A stretch of 64,000 bases of DNA from Brassica napus (GCF_020379485.1 NC_063444.1:1002652-1066651), one strand, 5' to 3'. Shown: positions 24,269-36,360, counted from the stretch's first letter. Translations and numbers: made by a program. Notes: a model not told the origin generated them from the letters alone.

Positions 24269-26403
24269 ATGTGGGATCTAAACGACTCACCACACCAAAC
24301 ACTTGTTGAAGAAGAATCTGAAGAGTTGTGTTATTCTTCACCGGGTAAACGGGTCGGATCTTTCTCGAACTCAAGTTCATCTGCTGTAGTCATCGAAGAT
24401 GGATCCGATGATGATGAGCCTAACCGGGTCAGACCCAACAACCCACTTGTCACCCATCAGTTCTTCCCAGAGATGGAAACTAGCGTAGGGGACGATGGTG
24501 GTGGTGGTCCCGGGTCGGGCTTTCCTCGGTCTCACTGGTTTGGTGTAAAGTTTTGTCAGTCCGATCTAGCTACCGGATCATCAGCGGGTAAACCTGCCAC
24601 TGTCGCCGCCGTGGTGGAGCCGGCTCAGCCGTTGAAAAAGAGCAGGCGTGGACCACGGTCGAGGAGTTCTCAGTATAGAGGCGTTACGTTTTACCGGCGA
24701 ACCGGAAGATGGGAATCTCATATTTGGTAATTTATTTGCAGTAAAAAAATTTTCTTTAAATTTGATTAATCGATCGTTAATTAAAAGATAATGAATGTAA
24801 GATATGTTTCTCTATATTTCAGGGACTGTGGGAAGCAGGTTTACTTAGGTATATTAACTTTTTTATTTTAGTTTTTTTTTCATTTTTTTCTTGTATTCTG
24901 CTGTTGAAAAATGTCATTATATAATTAAAAATATTTTTACCTTTTTTCCCTGAATAGGTGGATTTGACACTGCTCATGCAGCTGCTCGGTATGTTTCTGT
25001 CTTTGACTTGCTCTTTAACGCTTTTAATATCCAAAAACAAAAGGCACAAGACCTATAATATAAAGTCTTTTATTTTCTTTTATGTAGAGCATATGATCGA
25101 GCTGCTATTAAATTTCGTGGAGTAGAAGCTGATATCAACTTTACCATTGAAGATTATGATGATGACTTGAAGCAGGTAACTCCTTAAACAAAACAAATAA
25201 AATACTAATCAATATGAATAGGTTATTATATTGATTAAAACGTAATTTAGCAGATGACGAATTTAACGAAGGAAGAGTTCGTGCACGTACTTCGCCGACA
25301 AAGCACAGGCTTCCCTCGAGGCAGTTCAAAGTATAGAGGTGTCACTTTGCATAAGTGTGGTCGTTGGGAAGCTCGAATGGGTCAATTCTTAGGCAAAAAG
25401 TACTTTCATTCATTCATTCTTTATTTTTCTAATAGATTTGTTATTGTAACTTGAGTTTTGATGCGTTAACTTTTCATATTAGGTATGTTTATTTGGGTTT
25501 GTTCGACACCGAGGTTGAAGCTGCTAGGTAAATGTCTTTCTGATTGATTCCACAACACACATTGTTAGAAAGCTTTAATCTCGTATAATGTTTTTATTTT
25601 GTTTTTTGATGACCACAGAGCTTACGATAAAGCTGCAATCAAATGTAATGGCAAAGACGCTGTGACTAACTTTGATCCAAGCATATACGACGACGAATTG
25701 AATGCCGGTAATTTTTATTTCAAAATCTTTTTTGAGTTTTTAATCGTATCTTTTTGGGAAAGAACTTGGTTTCAAGATTTTCTTTTTAAATTTGTGTAGA
25801 GTCATCAGGGAATCCTATTCAACAAGATCATAACCTCGATTTGAGTTTGGGAAACTCGGTTAATTCGAAGCAAAAGGGTCAAGATATGCGGCTCAAGGTA
25901 AAGTGTTTATTAAATTATATACTATAGTTTCTACCTTAAATTTCTTCGTTTGTTATAAACATTTTTTTCTTTTTATTAGATGAACCAACAAGATTCTCTT
26001 CATCCTAATGAGATTCTTGGATTGGGTCAAACCGGAATGGTTAACCATATCCCAAATTCAAATCTCCAAGTGAGTAAAAAACACACACAAGAAGATATAA
26101 AACATTTGTTTAAATTTCTATCGGTTATGTTTTTACTAAAGAATATGTATATTTTTGTATGGTGTAAATTAGTTTCGGGGCAGCAGCAACATTGGTGGCG
26201 GAGGAGGATTCTCACTATTTCCGGTGGCTGAGAACCACCGGTTTGATGGTCGGACCACGACGAACCAAGTGTTGGCAAATGCTGCAGCATCATCAGGATT
26301 CTCTCCTCATCATCACAATCAGATTTTTAATTCCACTTCTACTTCTCATCAAAATTGGCTGCAGACCAATGGCTTCCAACCTTCTCTCATGAGACCTTCT
26401 TGA
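24269..26403 (+). CDS. AP2: APETALA2, double-AP2-domain floral homeotic regulator
   Basis: Nuclear transcription factor setting sepal and petal identity, restraining AGAMOUS and influencing seed size. Ten exons join in frame: 24269-24726, 24823-24848, 24958-24988, 25088-25175, 25254-25399, 25483-25527, 25619-25707, 25800-25897, 25980-26069 and 26173-26403. They give 433 residues, almost exactly the Arabidopsis length. Residues 3-8 are the EAR motif DLNDSP. A basic [13 protein letters not shown] nuclear signal precedes AP2 repeat 1 (about 136-192); repeat 2 spans about 228-285 ([17 protein letters not shown]). The last exon carries a miR172 site. The C-terminus is rich in Ser, His and Asn. No lesion is seen, so the copy looks functional. 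Gene order matches At4g36920. Confidence 0.95.
26282..26302 (+). promoter_or_regulatory. miR172 target site in AP2 exon 10
   Basis: The 21-nt stretch CTGCAGCATC..GGATTCT is the canonical miR172-complementary site of AP2-class genes. It also encodes Ala-Ala-Ala-Ser-Ser-Gly-Phe. Its presence implies post-transcriptional repression by miR172 is retained. Confidence 0.95.
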
Positions 26404-28496
26404 ATATCTAATATTTTTATCTTTCATTTTATATATGTGAAACAAATTCGGGGAAAATGAACCTTTAAAAGCACCCCTATGGTCTTGGTCATTAAATTAA
26501 TTATCGGGTTTTCGTGTGTTTATTTCTCTTAAACGTCTTGTTAATTTGGCCAAGAAATTTTCTCAGGAAATTTAATGGAATAAAATTTTCCTCCATTGGG
26601 TAATATTTTATATGCATACACATAATCGTTGGATATTTGGGAAATTGGGCAATTGTGTGTGTTTAAGATGTTCTGACTAAAAAGGTTGAGAGGAGATTTG
26701 TCAATGAGTTGTCTTTTGTTGTTTCTTCTCGATACATTTATTAAAGATTTTAAGACTTTACTGCTTTATATGTTACCTGCACCTATCTACATATATTTTC
26801 AGTCCTAACTTGTTTTGTTATTCCTCTTTCATATCAATATTCATTTAATACCTCCCACCCTTACTTCATTTAATATTTATTTGCATTCTACGACACTTTC
26901 ACCCAATAATAACACACAAGTATGAAATATTTTCTCAACGATGACAAAAAAAAAAGAAATATTTTCTCAACACAATATAGCTAGTTATTCAAATATTTGG
27001 TTTATTTCTTTGTTACATTCTTTAGAAGACTTGCTTGGTGGGTTTTCCTTTTGCTGCAGTTTAATAATAATATATTCAGCAGAAATCAAATCCTAAGATA
27101 CTTTTAAATTCACTTCTGTAACCATAGAGTCCAAGAAGTTGAACACATTCAATAAGGATCCAACTCGTCAATCAACTAAATTACGAAAATAACAATCATG
27201 TATATGTTAGAAACATTTGGTTTTAGTCAAAATATGTTTTGGACTTCCATTTGACATTTGTTATCTTTCGTCAAGACTATAGCACATATTATTGAATAAA
27301 TTCCCTTAGCAATTTTTTTTTGAATAATTTCAGAAAATAAAAAACTTAAGAAATTTTATAACGTGAATAATACGAAAAAGATGTATAGTAGTACTATCTA
27401 ACAGAGATTTAAATAATGCTATAGATATTTTACCGACAGAAAAACGGTTATATTTATTTTTACAGCATTAATGGTGAGACGAGAGAGAGAATCAGAAGTA
27501 GATTGGTACTGATGTTTCCCTAATGGAGTAAGAAAAAAATTCCTGCAGTTATTTTACGATCTCATAAAAAAATTCCTGCATTCAACACCAAGATCTTTCT
27601 TCTTTTTCAGAGGAGTTATATTAAAAAAAACATTTGTAATGTACTTTTCTATTTTCTAAATATAGAATAACTATAATAAAAATACAATGTACTTTCTAAA
27701 ATAACATTTATCTACATTTAGAGTGAAAATAGAAAAAAATATTTTCCTTAATATAGAAAAATAGAAAAATATTATTTTCCTTAATATAGAAATGAGTTAA
27801 AAAATATTCTAAGTTATAAAATACTAGTTTGAAAAAAAACATTAATATTCCATGCCTAATTAATACTCATATGAAGAAAAATAATCTTGGAAATATAAGT
27901 GTGTCATAAAGAGAAAAGAGGCCAATTAAAATTGGGTTTTATTAGGGATGAATGGTCATTCTCAAGTAATGTGTCCTTTGAATCAGTTTCTCTCTCTCCC
28001 TCACACAGAAACCCAAAAGAAGTCAGACATTGTTATAATGGTGAGAGAGACTTCTCGGCTTCACTTCCTTTCTCCTCTTTTAATTTCTTAAAAAATGTTA
28101 GAAGTTTATTAAACGTTCGTACTCGTACACTTATTCATGAAAGCTTTCCTAGATTTCATATTTATTCTGTGTAATTTGTTCCTCCTTAAAATCTAGGTTC
28201 ATGTTTCTGGTCATATAGTAAGATATTTATATATGTAAGTAAGTACATCTGCCTTTTTGGTAATACCAGGTTAACTTTAACCAACGTAACCTTCGGTTTA
28301 CACCGGATTATACGATGGTCTTTTACATCGGACTAAACCACATTTTTAAGAAAAATAGAGTGGTAAAATATGACAATAAATATGGTTACAGTATTAAACA
28401 TTTGATATATCCAATTTTAGCTGGTGTAAAGTTTTAATATGTATCTAATTACGGTATACTAAAACAGAGAATTACAGTTTTTATATTAGAATTATA
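26404..28496. other. Intergenic spacer downstream of AP2
   Basis: The AP2 3' region is followed by AT-rich sequence. A possible MITE-like foldback with TATAGAAAAATAG motifs lies near 27640-27800. No gene is seen. Confidence 0.45.
26924..26971 (+). mobile_element. Micro-insertion: 16-bp oligo(A) tail with 16-bp target duplication
   Basis: Perfect 16-bp direct repeats (GAAATATTTTCTCAAC) at 26924-26939 and 26956-26971 flank GATGAC followed by 10 A. Confidence 0.7.
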
Positions 28497-28520
28497 TTCT
28501 AACTTACCTGATAAAATGGT

Positions 28521-29190
28521 TCTAACCTATGTTACATGGAAACGGAAGCGGGTACGTGGAAGCGGAAGCGTAAGGAAGCGCAGAAGCGAGATTTTTTAAA
28601 ATATTAGGAAGCGGGTACGTGTTGGAAGCGTATATCCATATTTAAATATATATATATGCAAAAAATTTAAAAAATTAGGACTAAAAATTATATGATTTAA
28701 ATTTGAAATAAAACATTTATTTATTTATAATAATTTTGAAATGATTTTATATTAAAACTGTAAAAATACACATAAATTATGTTTACAAAAAATATTATAT
28801 TAATTATTTTTAATACTTCATAAATAATTGACACAATATGTTTCAATATGTGCTATATCTTTAATAAAAAATCTCAATGCATAAAGATAATTTATAGTAT
28901 TATTTTTGATATTTGTATATTTATAACTCAATATTCATTACTATTATTTTTTTTTTTATTTTATATATATTAAAACTATGGTTTTATATTTTATTGATAT
29001 ACATTGTATTTTTTTTTAAAAACGGAAGCGTGATTCCAAAATGGAATCATAAGCTTCCAACAGGTTTTTAAAGAGAATATTTTAGAAACGTTTTGGAAGC
29101 GAGATTCCGCAAGCTTCCACGAGGTTCCGATTCCGATTCCGGTTCCGAAGCGGGAAGCAGACGTCCAATGAAGCTTCCGTGCAACGTAGG
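28521..29190. mobile_element. Terminal-inverted element flanked by 24-bp direct repeats
   Basis: About 670 bases lie between perfect 24-bp direct repeats at 28497-28520 and 29191-29214. The ends are imperfect inverted repeats: AACCTATGTTACATGG on the left, and AACCTACGTTGCACGG on the minus strand at the right. Many GGAAGCG motifs (or their complement) cluster in both ends. The centre is very AT-rich and non-coding. A 24-bp target duplication is unusual for a DNA transposon; I cannot place the family. Confidence 0.6.
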
Positions 29191-29219
29191 TTCTAACTTA
29201 CCTGATAAAATGGTACAAA

Positions 29220-29262
29220 ATGGAATGGAATTATTTTAGCAAAAAAAAAATGGAATGGAATT
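29220..29262 (+). mobile_element. Micro-insertion: 17-bp oligo(A) tail with 13-bp target duplication
   Basis: Direct repeats ATGGAATGGAATT at 29220-29232 and 29250-29262 flank ATTTTAGC followed by 9 A. Adjacent A residues could lengthen the duplication. Confidence 0.6.
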
Positions 29263-29344
29263 TTTTGAATTTCTTTTTCAAATTGTTGGAGCCACAATTG
29301 TTAAATTTAAGAACAATATGTTCCCTTTTTTACACAATAATATA

Positions 29345-29546
29345 TATTCCCTCTACGTACAAAAGATTGATGTTTAAAGATCATACACATATTAAGAAAA
29401 ATTAAATTTAGCCACTTACATTTTTACATTTTAAATTTAAATTTTACTTTTAAACAAAACAAATTAATTAAAGCTAGAATATCAATCTTTTGTATACAGG
29501 AAAAAAACCGCTAAAACATCAGTCTTTCGTATATGGAGAAAGTATT
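29345..29546. mobile_element. Stowaway-like MITE
   Basis: About 200 bp with inverted ends: TTCCCTCTACGTACAAAAG on the left, and CTTTCTCCATATACGAAAG on the minus strand at the right, each leading into a GATGTTT-type motif. The flanks are TA-rich. The interior is AT-rich and carries no gene. Confidence 0.55.
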
Positions 29547-29549
29547 ATA

Positions 29550-32500
29550 TATATCTAGTAGTATTATATTTTCACCAAAAACACTATATGTAAAATTCTG
29601 AAACAATAGTATTTCTCTTACAATATATGAAAAGATGATATCAATCAAGAAAAACCTTTCAAGTATTTGAAGAGACATTTGTAGAGGAATCATCACGTGT
29701 ATACACATGTATATACTCGATGTATACTAGTATGTACAGGTATTTGATTTGGGCATAAAAAATGTCTAGGGTTTGAAGGCAAGTGGAGATTAGTGTACGA
29801 GGAAGCGGTACGATGGACCAATGAATGCAGACTTCCTGGGGAATTTCGAAACTTTATATGTAGTTTAGTCAAACAATAATTTTAATCATACGATAAGGAA
29901 TCAGTTGGTCCATGAATAGAAATTGTCTAAAGAAACATTACAACTTAATATAAGTTTTTAAGGACGAATTTTGTGGAATATTTAATTTGAGATGAACCTA
30001 ATTTCGTCACTCAAGTCGTCACTTCAGGATTATGATAATCGCATGAGGGCTAGTAATTTAATTTAGTTCATTTCTATAAGTGGCAAGATTTGTAGTCTAC
30101 GAGGATAATCGTATTACTCAACTTGCTAGTACCCTTCTTGATTGTTCTTAGTGCTTCAATATTAAATTCGTCAATCGAAAAACTTTTTACTAATTAAAAA
30201 TACATATACTTAAATAATTAGTTGATATGCTTTTTTTGCTTATGGAGTCTCCTAGAAGAAGGAAACAACTTGCAAGGAATAGAATATCAAACCGAATATT
30301 TTGTTGTTTTATTATAATTCACACTCAGTTTTCAACTATGACCTGTTAGTACATTAGATATATCATATAATGATTTAAATCTCAATTTCTTGTTCAAATA
30401 TTATAAAATCAATGTTAAGGAATAATACTTCATGTACGAGGCTGTAAATATGGTTTGTCCAGTTTCACAATCAAATGTGATATTTGACTCGGCATATCAG
30501 TAATATTCATTTGTTTTAGATCTTAAATAGGATATGTCTGATCGAACAACTTATTATCAAGATTGGATGAACCATGTGAACCTTTTTGTAAAAAATAGTA
30601 TTGTTTATTTTTCATTGTATAGTTTATTCACTGGGTAGATGACTCTGTTAGATGGTTTGTTATTTTAAGTTTCGGTATATAAACAATACTATTTTTTATA
30701 TTTATTTGTGATGTTTATAATTTTAGAATATGATTTTATCAAAAGTTTCAGCATATCTGATCTTTATTTATTTAGGATTGTTTTCTTTTCAGTGTAAATG
30801 CATATTATTTAAGCTAAGATTGATATTTTATATCATTTCTTCAGTTTGATCGAAACTAATTGTATTCGAGTTATTCAGACTTTACACTTTTAAGTTATTT
30901 AAATATATTAATCGGGAATGCTGACAAAAAAAAATCGGCAATGAATTTTCAAATCTTTTTTTTTTACGTTTCCTTAATTTATTCCCTCCCTTTTATCGTC
31001 GACACACGTCCATCCTTTTACCTTAAAATACAAAATAAAATATATATCCACTATGCTGCGTATGCAAAGGAAATTAATCAAACATATATCAACTTGGTAC
31101 CGAATCATAGTGAAGATATTAATGTAAAAGAATAATATAAAATGGATCATTACTCGGAATACCTCCAGTAATATAAATGATTCGTGAAATAAAACTAGAG
31201 TGGTCCCAAAAGAGAACAGGTGTCTCTCATGCTTTGTCGAGAAAGACTCTAAAAACAAAAGAAACATTAGACTGTAATTTACATTATTACTATCACAAGC
31301 GACTAGCAAACTCATATTCTGCAGCAACTTTAGTAAACCTAGAAAATTATAATACAATACTTTTGACAACGTAAATTTGATAAAATATCTACCAAGTTAC
31401 ACTTTAAGATCTCTTTTTGCATCGTATCTACGAAGTACTGTTTACTCTGCAGAGACACGTAGTCGATAGATTCGACCTCTTTTCACGAGAGTAGAAAACT
31501 CTCTGCAACATATAACATTTTTGTTGTTGTAAAAAGTGGTTTTACCCTGCAAAATTAAAAGAAAATATTACTTTTTACAGTCTGCCATTTTCTTTTCTTT
31601 TCGGCTTTGTTTCTTTCAATTATGTATTGCCATTCAAGATGTCAGTTTCCATATTTAGAATATTAGTTTGATGCGTCTTATTGTCCGAAAATATCTAGAA
31701 ATATAAAGGCAACGAACGAATAGTTTTGATAATTTGAAATTTATAAAAATATATTGATGACTACGCCATTTATTTTTTTACCGGTTAAAATATAAAGGCA
31801 ATTAATTTACCATCTTGTTGATTTTGGTATCTCGCAAACGTTCATACTTTTTTTTATCGCCTCAGCAAAAAAAAAAAAAATATATATATATATATTATTC
31901 CTATAATGTGTATAGTAATTAGTAATTACAGTTTTTTTTTTGTTTTTTCTTGTTATTTTGGTTCTTGAAGAATCAATTAAACACACACAACTTCGTATAT
32001 TGTTGTCCTTCACCGACAATTTTCTTACCTTATTGCTTTCGTTTTGTTCCATCACTTTCACATATTTTCCATTTATAGTAAAACTTCAATCTGATTTGCA
32101 TTTTGCTGAATCCATTTTATGAACTCTCTTTTTCAATGGGGACTTTCCCTTTTGTTTTGCGAGGTCAATAGTGTGGGATTTCCATGAATTGAAATCACGT
32201 TATAAACTTTTATTATTCACATTTAATCCTCATAGGACCACTAAGTAAAGAGTAGATTCATGTTATAGAATATTTACTATTCATAATTAATCCTTATATA
32301 CTGTGTGAACTCTGTTTTTACTATCGTTTTCAGATGTCAGAAACCAATAAGAATGAAAGCAAAATATCTAAACCGTAAAACCATATTGAAATTCTGCTAG
32401 TGTAAACTTAGTTAAGATAGTGCTTATAAGAAATGATTATTCGGATTTGATTAGGTAGGTGCTGTTAAGTCAATAAAAAAACCGATTTTGCTTTCCGAAT

Positions 32501-33460
32501 GCACCACCAAAGTCTTGACTCTAAACGAATGAAAGGTGTTTTCACATCCTGATATGTTTTAAAAGAGTCAGTATTGTGACATTAAACAGTAAAGACTCTC
32601 ACGAGTTTCTCATTTGGGTAAAAGGCATTTTGATTCGAGTTTTTGCTTATTTTGACAACTTTATAAAATTTCATAAAAATAGAAAATCTAGTGGTCCATC
32701 TAAAATAGCCGTGATGAGCATGGGAACCATCCAAAATAAGGTACAGATAGTGACTCGTACCTACTTTTTCTCTAAATTCAATCCCTTTCATAATTCTCCA
32801 CCTCGTTTATGAATTCATAAGTTGCAATTTTATCATAAGAGTTGTAGACTGTAGGTTCAAAATACTAACTACGAAACATCCAAATCAGGAAGATGATGTT
32901 GATCATTTATCGTATTATACAAGTGATACCTTACGGTTCATACAACTTTCCTATAAAAAGCAATCCAACTTTGTCAAGTTGCGAGAAGTTAGTTTAACTA
33001 GTTAGAGAAATGTGGAATCAATAGATGTTTGAGAATAATAAACGAAAATGACCTTCTTGAAGAATGGGCCTATTAGCTAAGACCGTATATATTAAACAGA
33101 ATCTGAGGATATTGGGCTACAAAATGTAATGGACCTAACCCAAAATAGTTAAATTGAGTATCCATTTTCATTTGCAAAATTACATTTTCTCATTGAATGT
33201 AAATCAATTCTAATGTTGGATGAAGCGCAACATAATAGACATAGCCCACAATAGTTTAGTCAATGTTATTAGAGTTTTCAAATTTAATTTTCTTGGATTC
33301 GAATTACTTCTTCTCATGTTTTTTTTTCCTTAACAATGATTTGTTCTATTACAAATCACAATATTTATTACAATCGGATTCTACAATCACAAATCTACCT
33401 TGTTAATGAAAATTTACACATAAAAAGTAACAAAGAATAAACATTTGTTTTTTTCTTCGT
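29550..33460. other. Intergenic spacer
   Basis: AT-rich sequence. Scattered short open frames, including an overlapping pair near 30860-31370, lack recognisable domains or splice structure. Apart from the micro-insertion at 30910 I see no organised element. Confidence 0.45.
30910..30943 (+). mobile_element. Micro-insertion: 12-bp oligo(A) tail with imperfect 11-bp target duplication
   Basis: AATCGGGAATG at 30910-30920 and AATCGGCAATG at 30933-30943 (one mismatch) flank CTGAC followed by 7 A. Confidence 0.5.
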
Positions 33461-33463
33461 TAG

Positions 33464-34121
33464 GGCTTAACGATTGTAACCCATATTCTTAAAGAAGATG
33501 GACAATTTATTGCAAAGATATTCCGTGGAAAAGATACAAGTCTCTTGTACCGTACTGTCAGGTAAGTTTTTTAGATTAATTTGTGCTTATGAAATTAACT
33601 AACTGGTTCTTTTACTGATATTATTTGTTTGTGTTCATGTGTAGCTGAAATTGTTTTTCCCAACTAGCTGTGACCAGGGGCGGATGTAGAGAAATATTTT
33701 GTTGGGGGCATAGCTAAAATTACTTATAGATTTAGGGATAAATTTGCTATAAACACAGGGGCATAACTAAAATTACTCATGTTTTACACAGGATTTTGAA
33801 AAAGTACTGGGGGCAGTTGCCCCCTTGTTACATAACGTGGCTCCGCCACTGGCTGTGACTTTTGCGAAACCTAAAAGCAGCCGCAATTCTAGTATAGGTA
33901 ATAAAGAGTATAACTTTCACATGTGCAAATATGATTTGCTTACACTTACATGTTAATCATCAAAGATTCAAGAGATTCTGATTGCATTTATCTACTTGTT
34001 TTTGAAATAGAGGCTTTTGCGGTCTGCGAGAATTACTCTCCACCAGAAGAAGGATTTAACCCGAGAGATCTGCATCGTCTCTTGGAGAAAGTCGGAAGCC
34101 CTTCAGGTGGAAGCGATCTCG
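33464..34121 (+). pseudogene. Fragment of a TRM7/FtsJ-type tRNA 2'-O-methyltransferase gene
   Basis: Three intron-separated exons resemble an FtsJ-family (SAM-dependent) tRNA ribose methyltransferase. Exon 33464-33561 encodes VTHILKEDGQFIAKIFRGKD. Exon 33645-33897 encodes LKLFF, then VTFAKPKSSRNSS after a frame change, and is split by a 177-bp hAT-like MITE. Exon 34011-34121 encodes ENYSPPEEGFNPRDLHRLL. The N-terminal SAM-binding part and the C-terminal part are missing. Introns are retained, so this moved as DNA and not as a processed copy. The parental gene is elsewhere in Arabidopsis (At5g01230-like), so this is a transposed fragment and not an ancestral resident. Confidence 0.78.
33675..33851. 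mobile_element. hAT-type MITE, 177 bp, 8-bp target duplication
   Basis: Inverted ends CAGGGGCGGA (left) and CAGTGGCGGA (right, minus strand) enclose 177 bp. They are flanked by perfect 8-bp repeats GCTGTGAC at 33667-33674 and 33852-33859. Eight-base duplications and CAG ends are hAT hallmarks. It interrupts a methyltransferase-derived exon. Confidence 0.88.
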
Positions 34122-34314
34122 GTAAAAACTCTCTTTTACTTCATATTCAAGATCACAAGCTAACTTGTGCAGTATTGAGTAGTACACTTTCAGATTACTC
34201 TTTTCTCAACAAAAAACTCTCGCCTGAAATGGTGAATTTAACTTTTTTGGGCAAGACAAATAGCTATTTTTATTGTTCTTCACTCTTAAAAGAGAGTGCT
34301 ATTCATGATGATAC

Positions 34315-34510
34315 CCTGCAGATTGCAGCAGTGGTGCTATCTAAAAATCTCCGGGAACCAATGGCCAATCTCCGAGGACTCCTAACAAGCGTATCTTCCT
34401 ACTGCCAACGTTCCTTCTCCCAATCTATTCTCAAATCCCCGAACAACCTCAGTCAAATCCAAACCCGACAGACACATCACGACGACGTGGAAACACAGAG
34501 TTGTGATGAA
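34315..34510 (+). pseudogene. Coding-like stretch of unknown origin
   Basis: After the methyltransferase fragment the sequence stays open and GC-richer, encoding text such as NLREPMANLRGLL and SSYCQRSFSQSILKSPNN. I do not recognise it. It may be another captured exon. It lies just left of a Stowaway-like MITE. Confidence 0.3.
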
Positions 34511-34600
34511 TATCTTTTAAACCAACAATATTTGTGTTCATGTTTGCTTTGATTTGGGATGAGATTACTTTTGTAGTTATACGATTATTGTCTTAGCGTA

Positions 34601-34856
34601 TAAACTACTCTCTCCGTTTCAATATAAATGATGTCTTAGATAATTGTTTTTATTTCACAATAGATAATGTTTTCATATATCTTGGTAATTTTAACTTTAT
34701 CAAAAACTGTATAGCCAATTATGTATTTATTATTTTTGTTTATAACTAAATAAATTAGTTTTAAATTATATTTTAATGATTTTTGTTTAGAAAATATAAT
34801 TTTCTTAATATGTGTGCAAAGAACTAAAACTTTATCTATTATGAAACAGATGTAGT
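34601..34856. mobile_element. Stowaway-like MITE
   Basis: The left end CTACTCTCTCCGTTTCA and the right end (minus strand CTACATCTGTTTCA) are inverted copies close to the Stowaway consensus, next to TA. The interior is AT-rich and has no coding capacity. Confidence 0.65.
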
Positions 34857-34866
34857 ATAAAGCAAT

Positions 34867-34901
34867 GTCTTTGATTCTAAAAAAAAAAAGTCTTTGATTC
34901 T
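34867..34901 (+). mobile_element. Micro-insertion: pure A run with 12-bp target duplication
   Basis: Perfect direct repeats GTCTTTGATTCT at 34867-34878 and 34890-34901 flank 11 A and nothing else. Confidence 0.6.
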
Positions 34902-34914
34902 TGAAATGTAGTTG

Positions 34915-35215
34915 GTTAAGATAATGAACTGGAACCTCCAAACCAGGAATAATAGTGGGTTGGCGTTTCCCTTTGGAAGGACGACGTTGATCATAATAAC
35001 CTCCACCTCGGCTGGGATATGTTGGAGAAGTTGAAGAGGCAGTTGGAGTTGTCTTTCGAAGCTACCAAAGAAAAAACCAACTTTAGGTTTAAAATTTTGT
35101 GAAAATGTGATTCTTTTTATTTTGACAAAAAAAGTAGATTTAAAACACATATCCATGGTGCCAGAAGCATCAGATTCACCGGAAGTAGGATTAGCAGAAA
35201 CCGTCGAGAGAACTG
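34915..35215 (-). pseudogene. Two exon-like pieces of an unidentified gene
   Basis: On the minus strand, VSANPTSGESDASGTMDM (about 35150-35210, after an acceptor-like TTTTTTACAG) and RGGGYYDQRRPSKGKRQP (about 34925-35060) read like exons separated by an intron. I cannot name the parent. Together with the methyltransferase piece they suggest a mosaic of captured fragments. Confidence 0.35.
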
Positions 35216-35377
35216 TAAAAAAGCACATAATATTTGAAAATAAAAAAATGGAAACTTTTTAGGACAATTCTAATAAATAGACATTTTTCAAGTTTTTGTC
35301 ATAATAATAGATATTAGATCATAAGGAGGAAAATGGTCAAAATATTTCATTTAATAGGTAAAATGACATTAGTAGCC

Positions 35378-35381
<4 letters not shown>

Positions 35382-35410
<29 letters not shown>
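35382..35410. repeat. (AT)n microsatellite
   Basis: An uninterrupted AT dinucleotide run, with a second at 35697-35724. Poly(T) tracts lie between them. Confidence 0.9.
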
Positions 35411-35413
<3 letters not shown>

Positions 35414-35688
35414 TAATAGTTTTAGATTATATGTTTTCAAATATATAATGAATATTTTTTTTTTTTTCAAATTTTCTTTTTGTAATTCGAAAATCATCAC
35501 ACTTAGTTAAGAAAAACTAGAGGAAGATTGTATTTTTTATTTTTTTTTATTTTTTTTTCATCTTTTTTTTTGTTTTTTTTTTGCAAAGTCCTTATGTTTT
35601 TTTTTGTTTTTTTTTTCAGAGTTTAAGACATTTGAAGAAAGTATAATTATTATAATAAATTGTAATTTGTTTTTCTTTATATTTTAAC

Positions 35689-35727
<39 letters not shown>

Positions 35728-35959
35728 ATATATTTCAAAAATTATATAAAAAAATGTATGGACATAAGAAGTGTATATGTAAAATTGTGAACATGTAAGA
35801 AAATCATGTTTTTCATGGATAAAACATTTGACTAATGGAGTTTCCACCAACTTTTTAACATGGGTGCACTTTTAATGGTATTTTTATTTTGTCTTTACAT
35901 TTTTGGGTTCATTGTTCATATCTTTTAACAAGATTCTTCTGACAATTATAGTTCTTCGA

Positions 35960-36360
35960 TTGTCTGAACGCGTGTGACTAACGCATGGAGAATCGCGCGT
36001 TCAACGCAGAGAGTCAAAATGATTGGATTGTTGTTGTACTGAGCGAAAGCAAAAAGTTTTAGACTTTATCAACGGAAGTACACACAAACTCAGCATCTCA
36101 GCTTCTTTAGACCGTCTGATCCTAGCTAGGGCTTGTACTGATGTAACAATGAAACCGCAACACGTGTACTTTATGCTCGTCTTGGGAACACTCTAAAAGG
36201 ACGGTGTCACACCGGATCACAGCAACTTCCACCTTCTTCTCTTTATCTCTCGTGAAATCCCCACCGTCAGATCATGCTAGTTTTTGTGACGTAAGCTTAT
36301 TTTGTTGCGCATCTCTAGGCTCTCTCTATCCACTTGCTTATCCAACCGTCCGATCTTTTT
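35960..36360. other. GC-richer non-coding block upstream of SPATULA
   Basis: About 400 bases stand out from the AT-rich surroundings. They contain a G-box (CACGTG at 36161-36166), GACGT and ACGTAAGC motifs, and no open frame. This could be a distal SPT regulatory region or the promoter of an unseen transcript. Confidence 0.35.

Noticed and set aside
30860..31369. Overlapping plus and minus genes
   Set aside because: Both frames are AT-driven and contain the poly(A) micro-insertion; no coding features.
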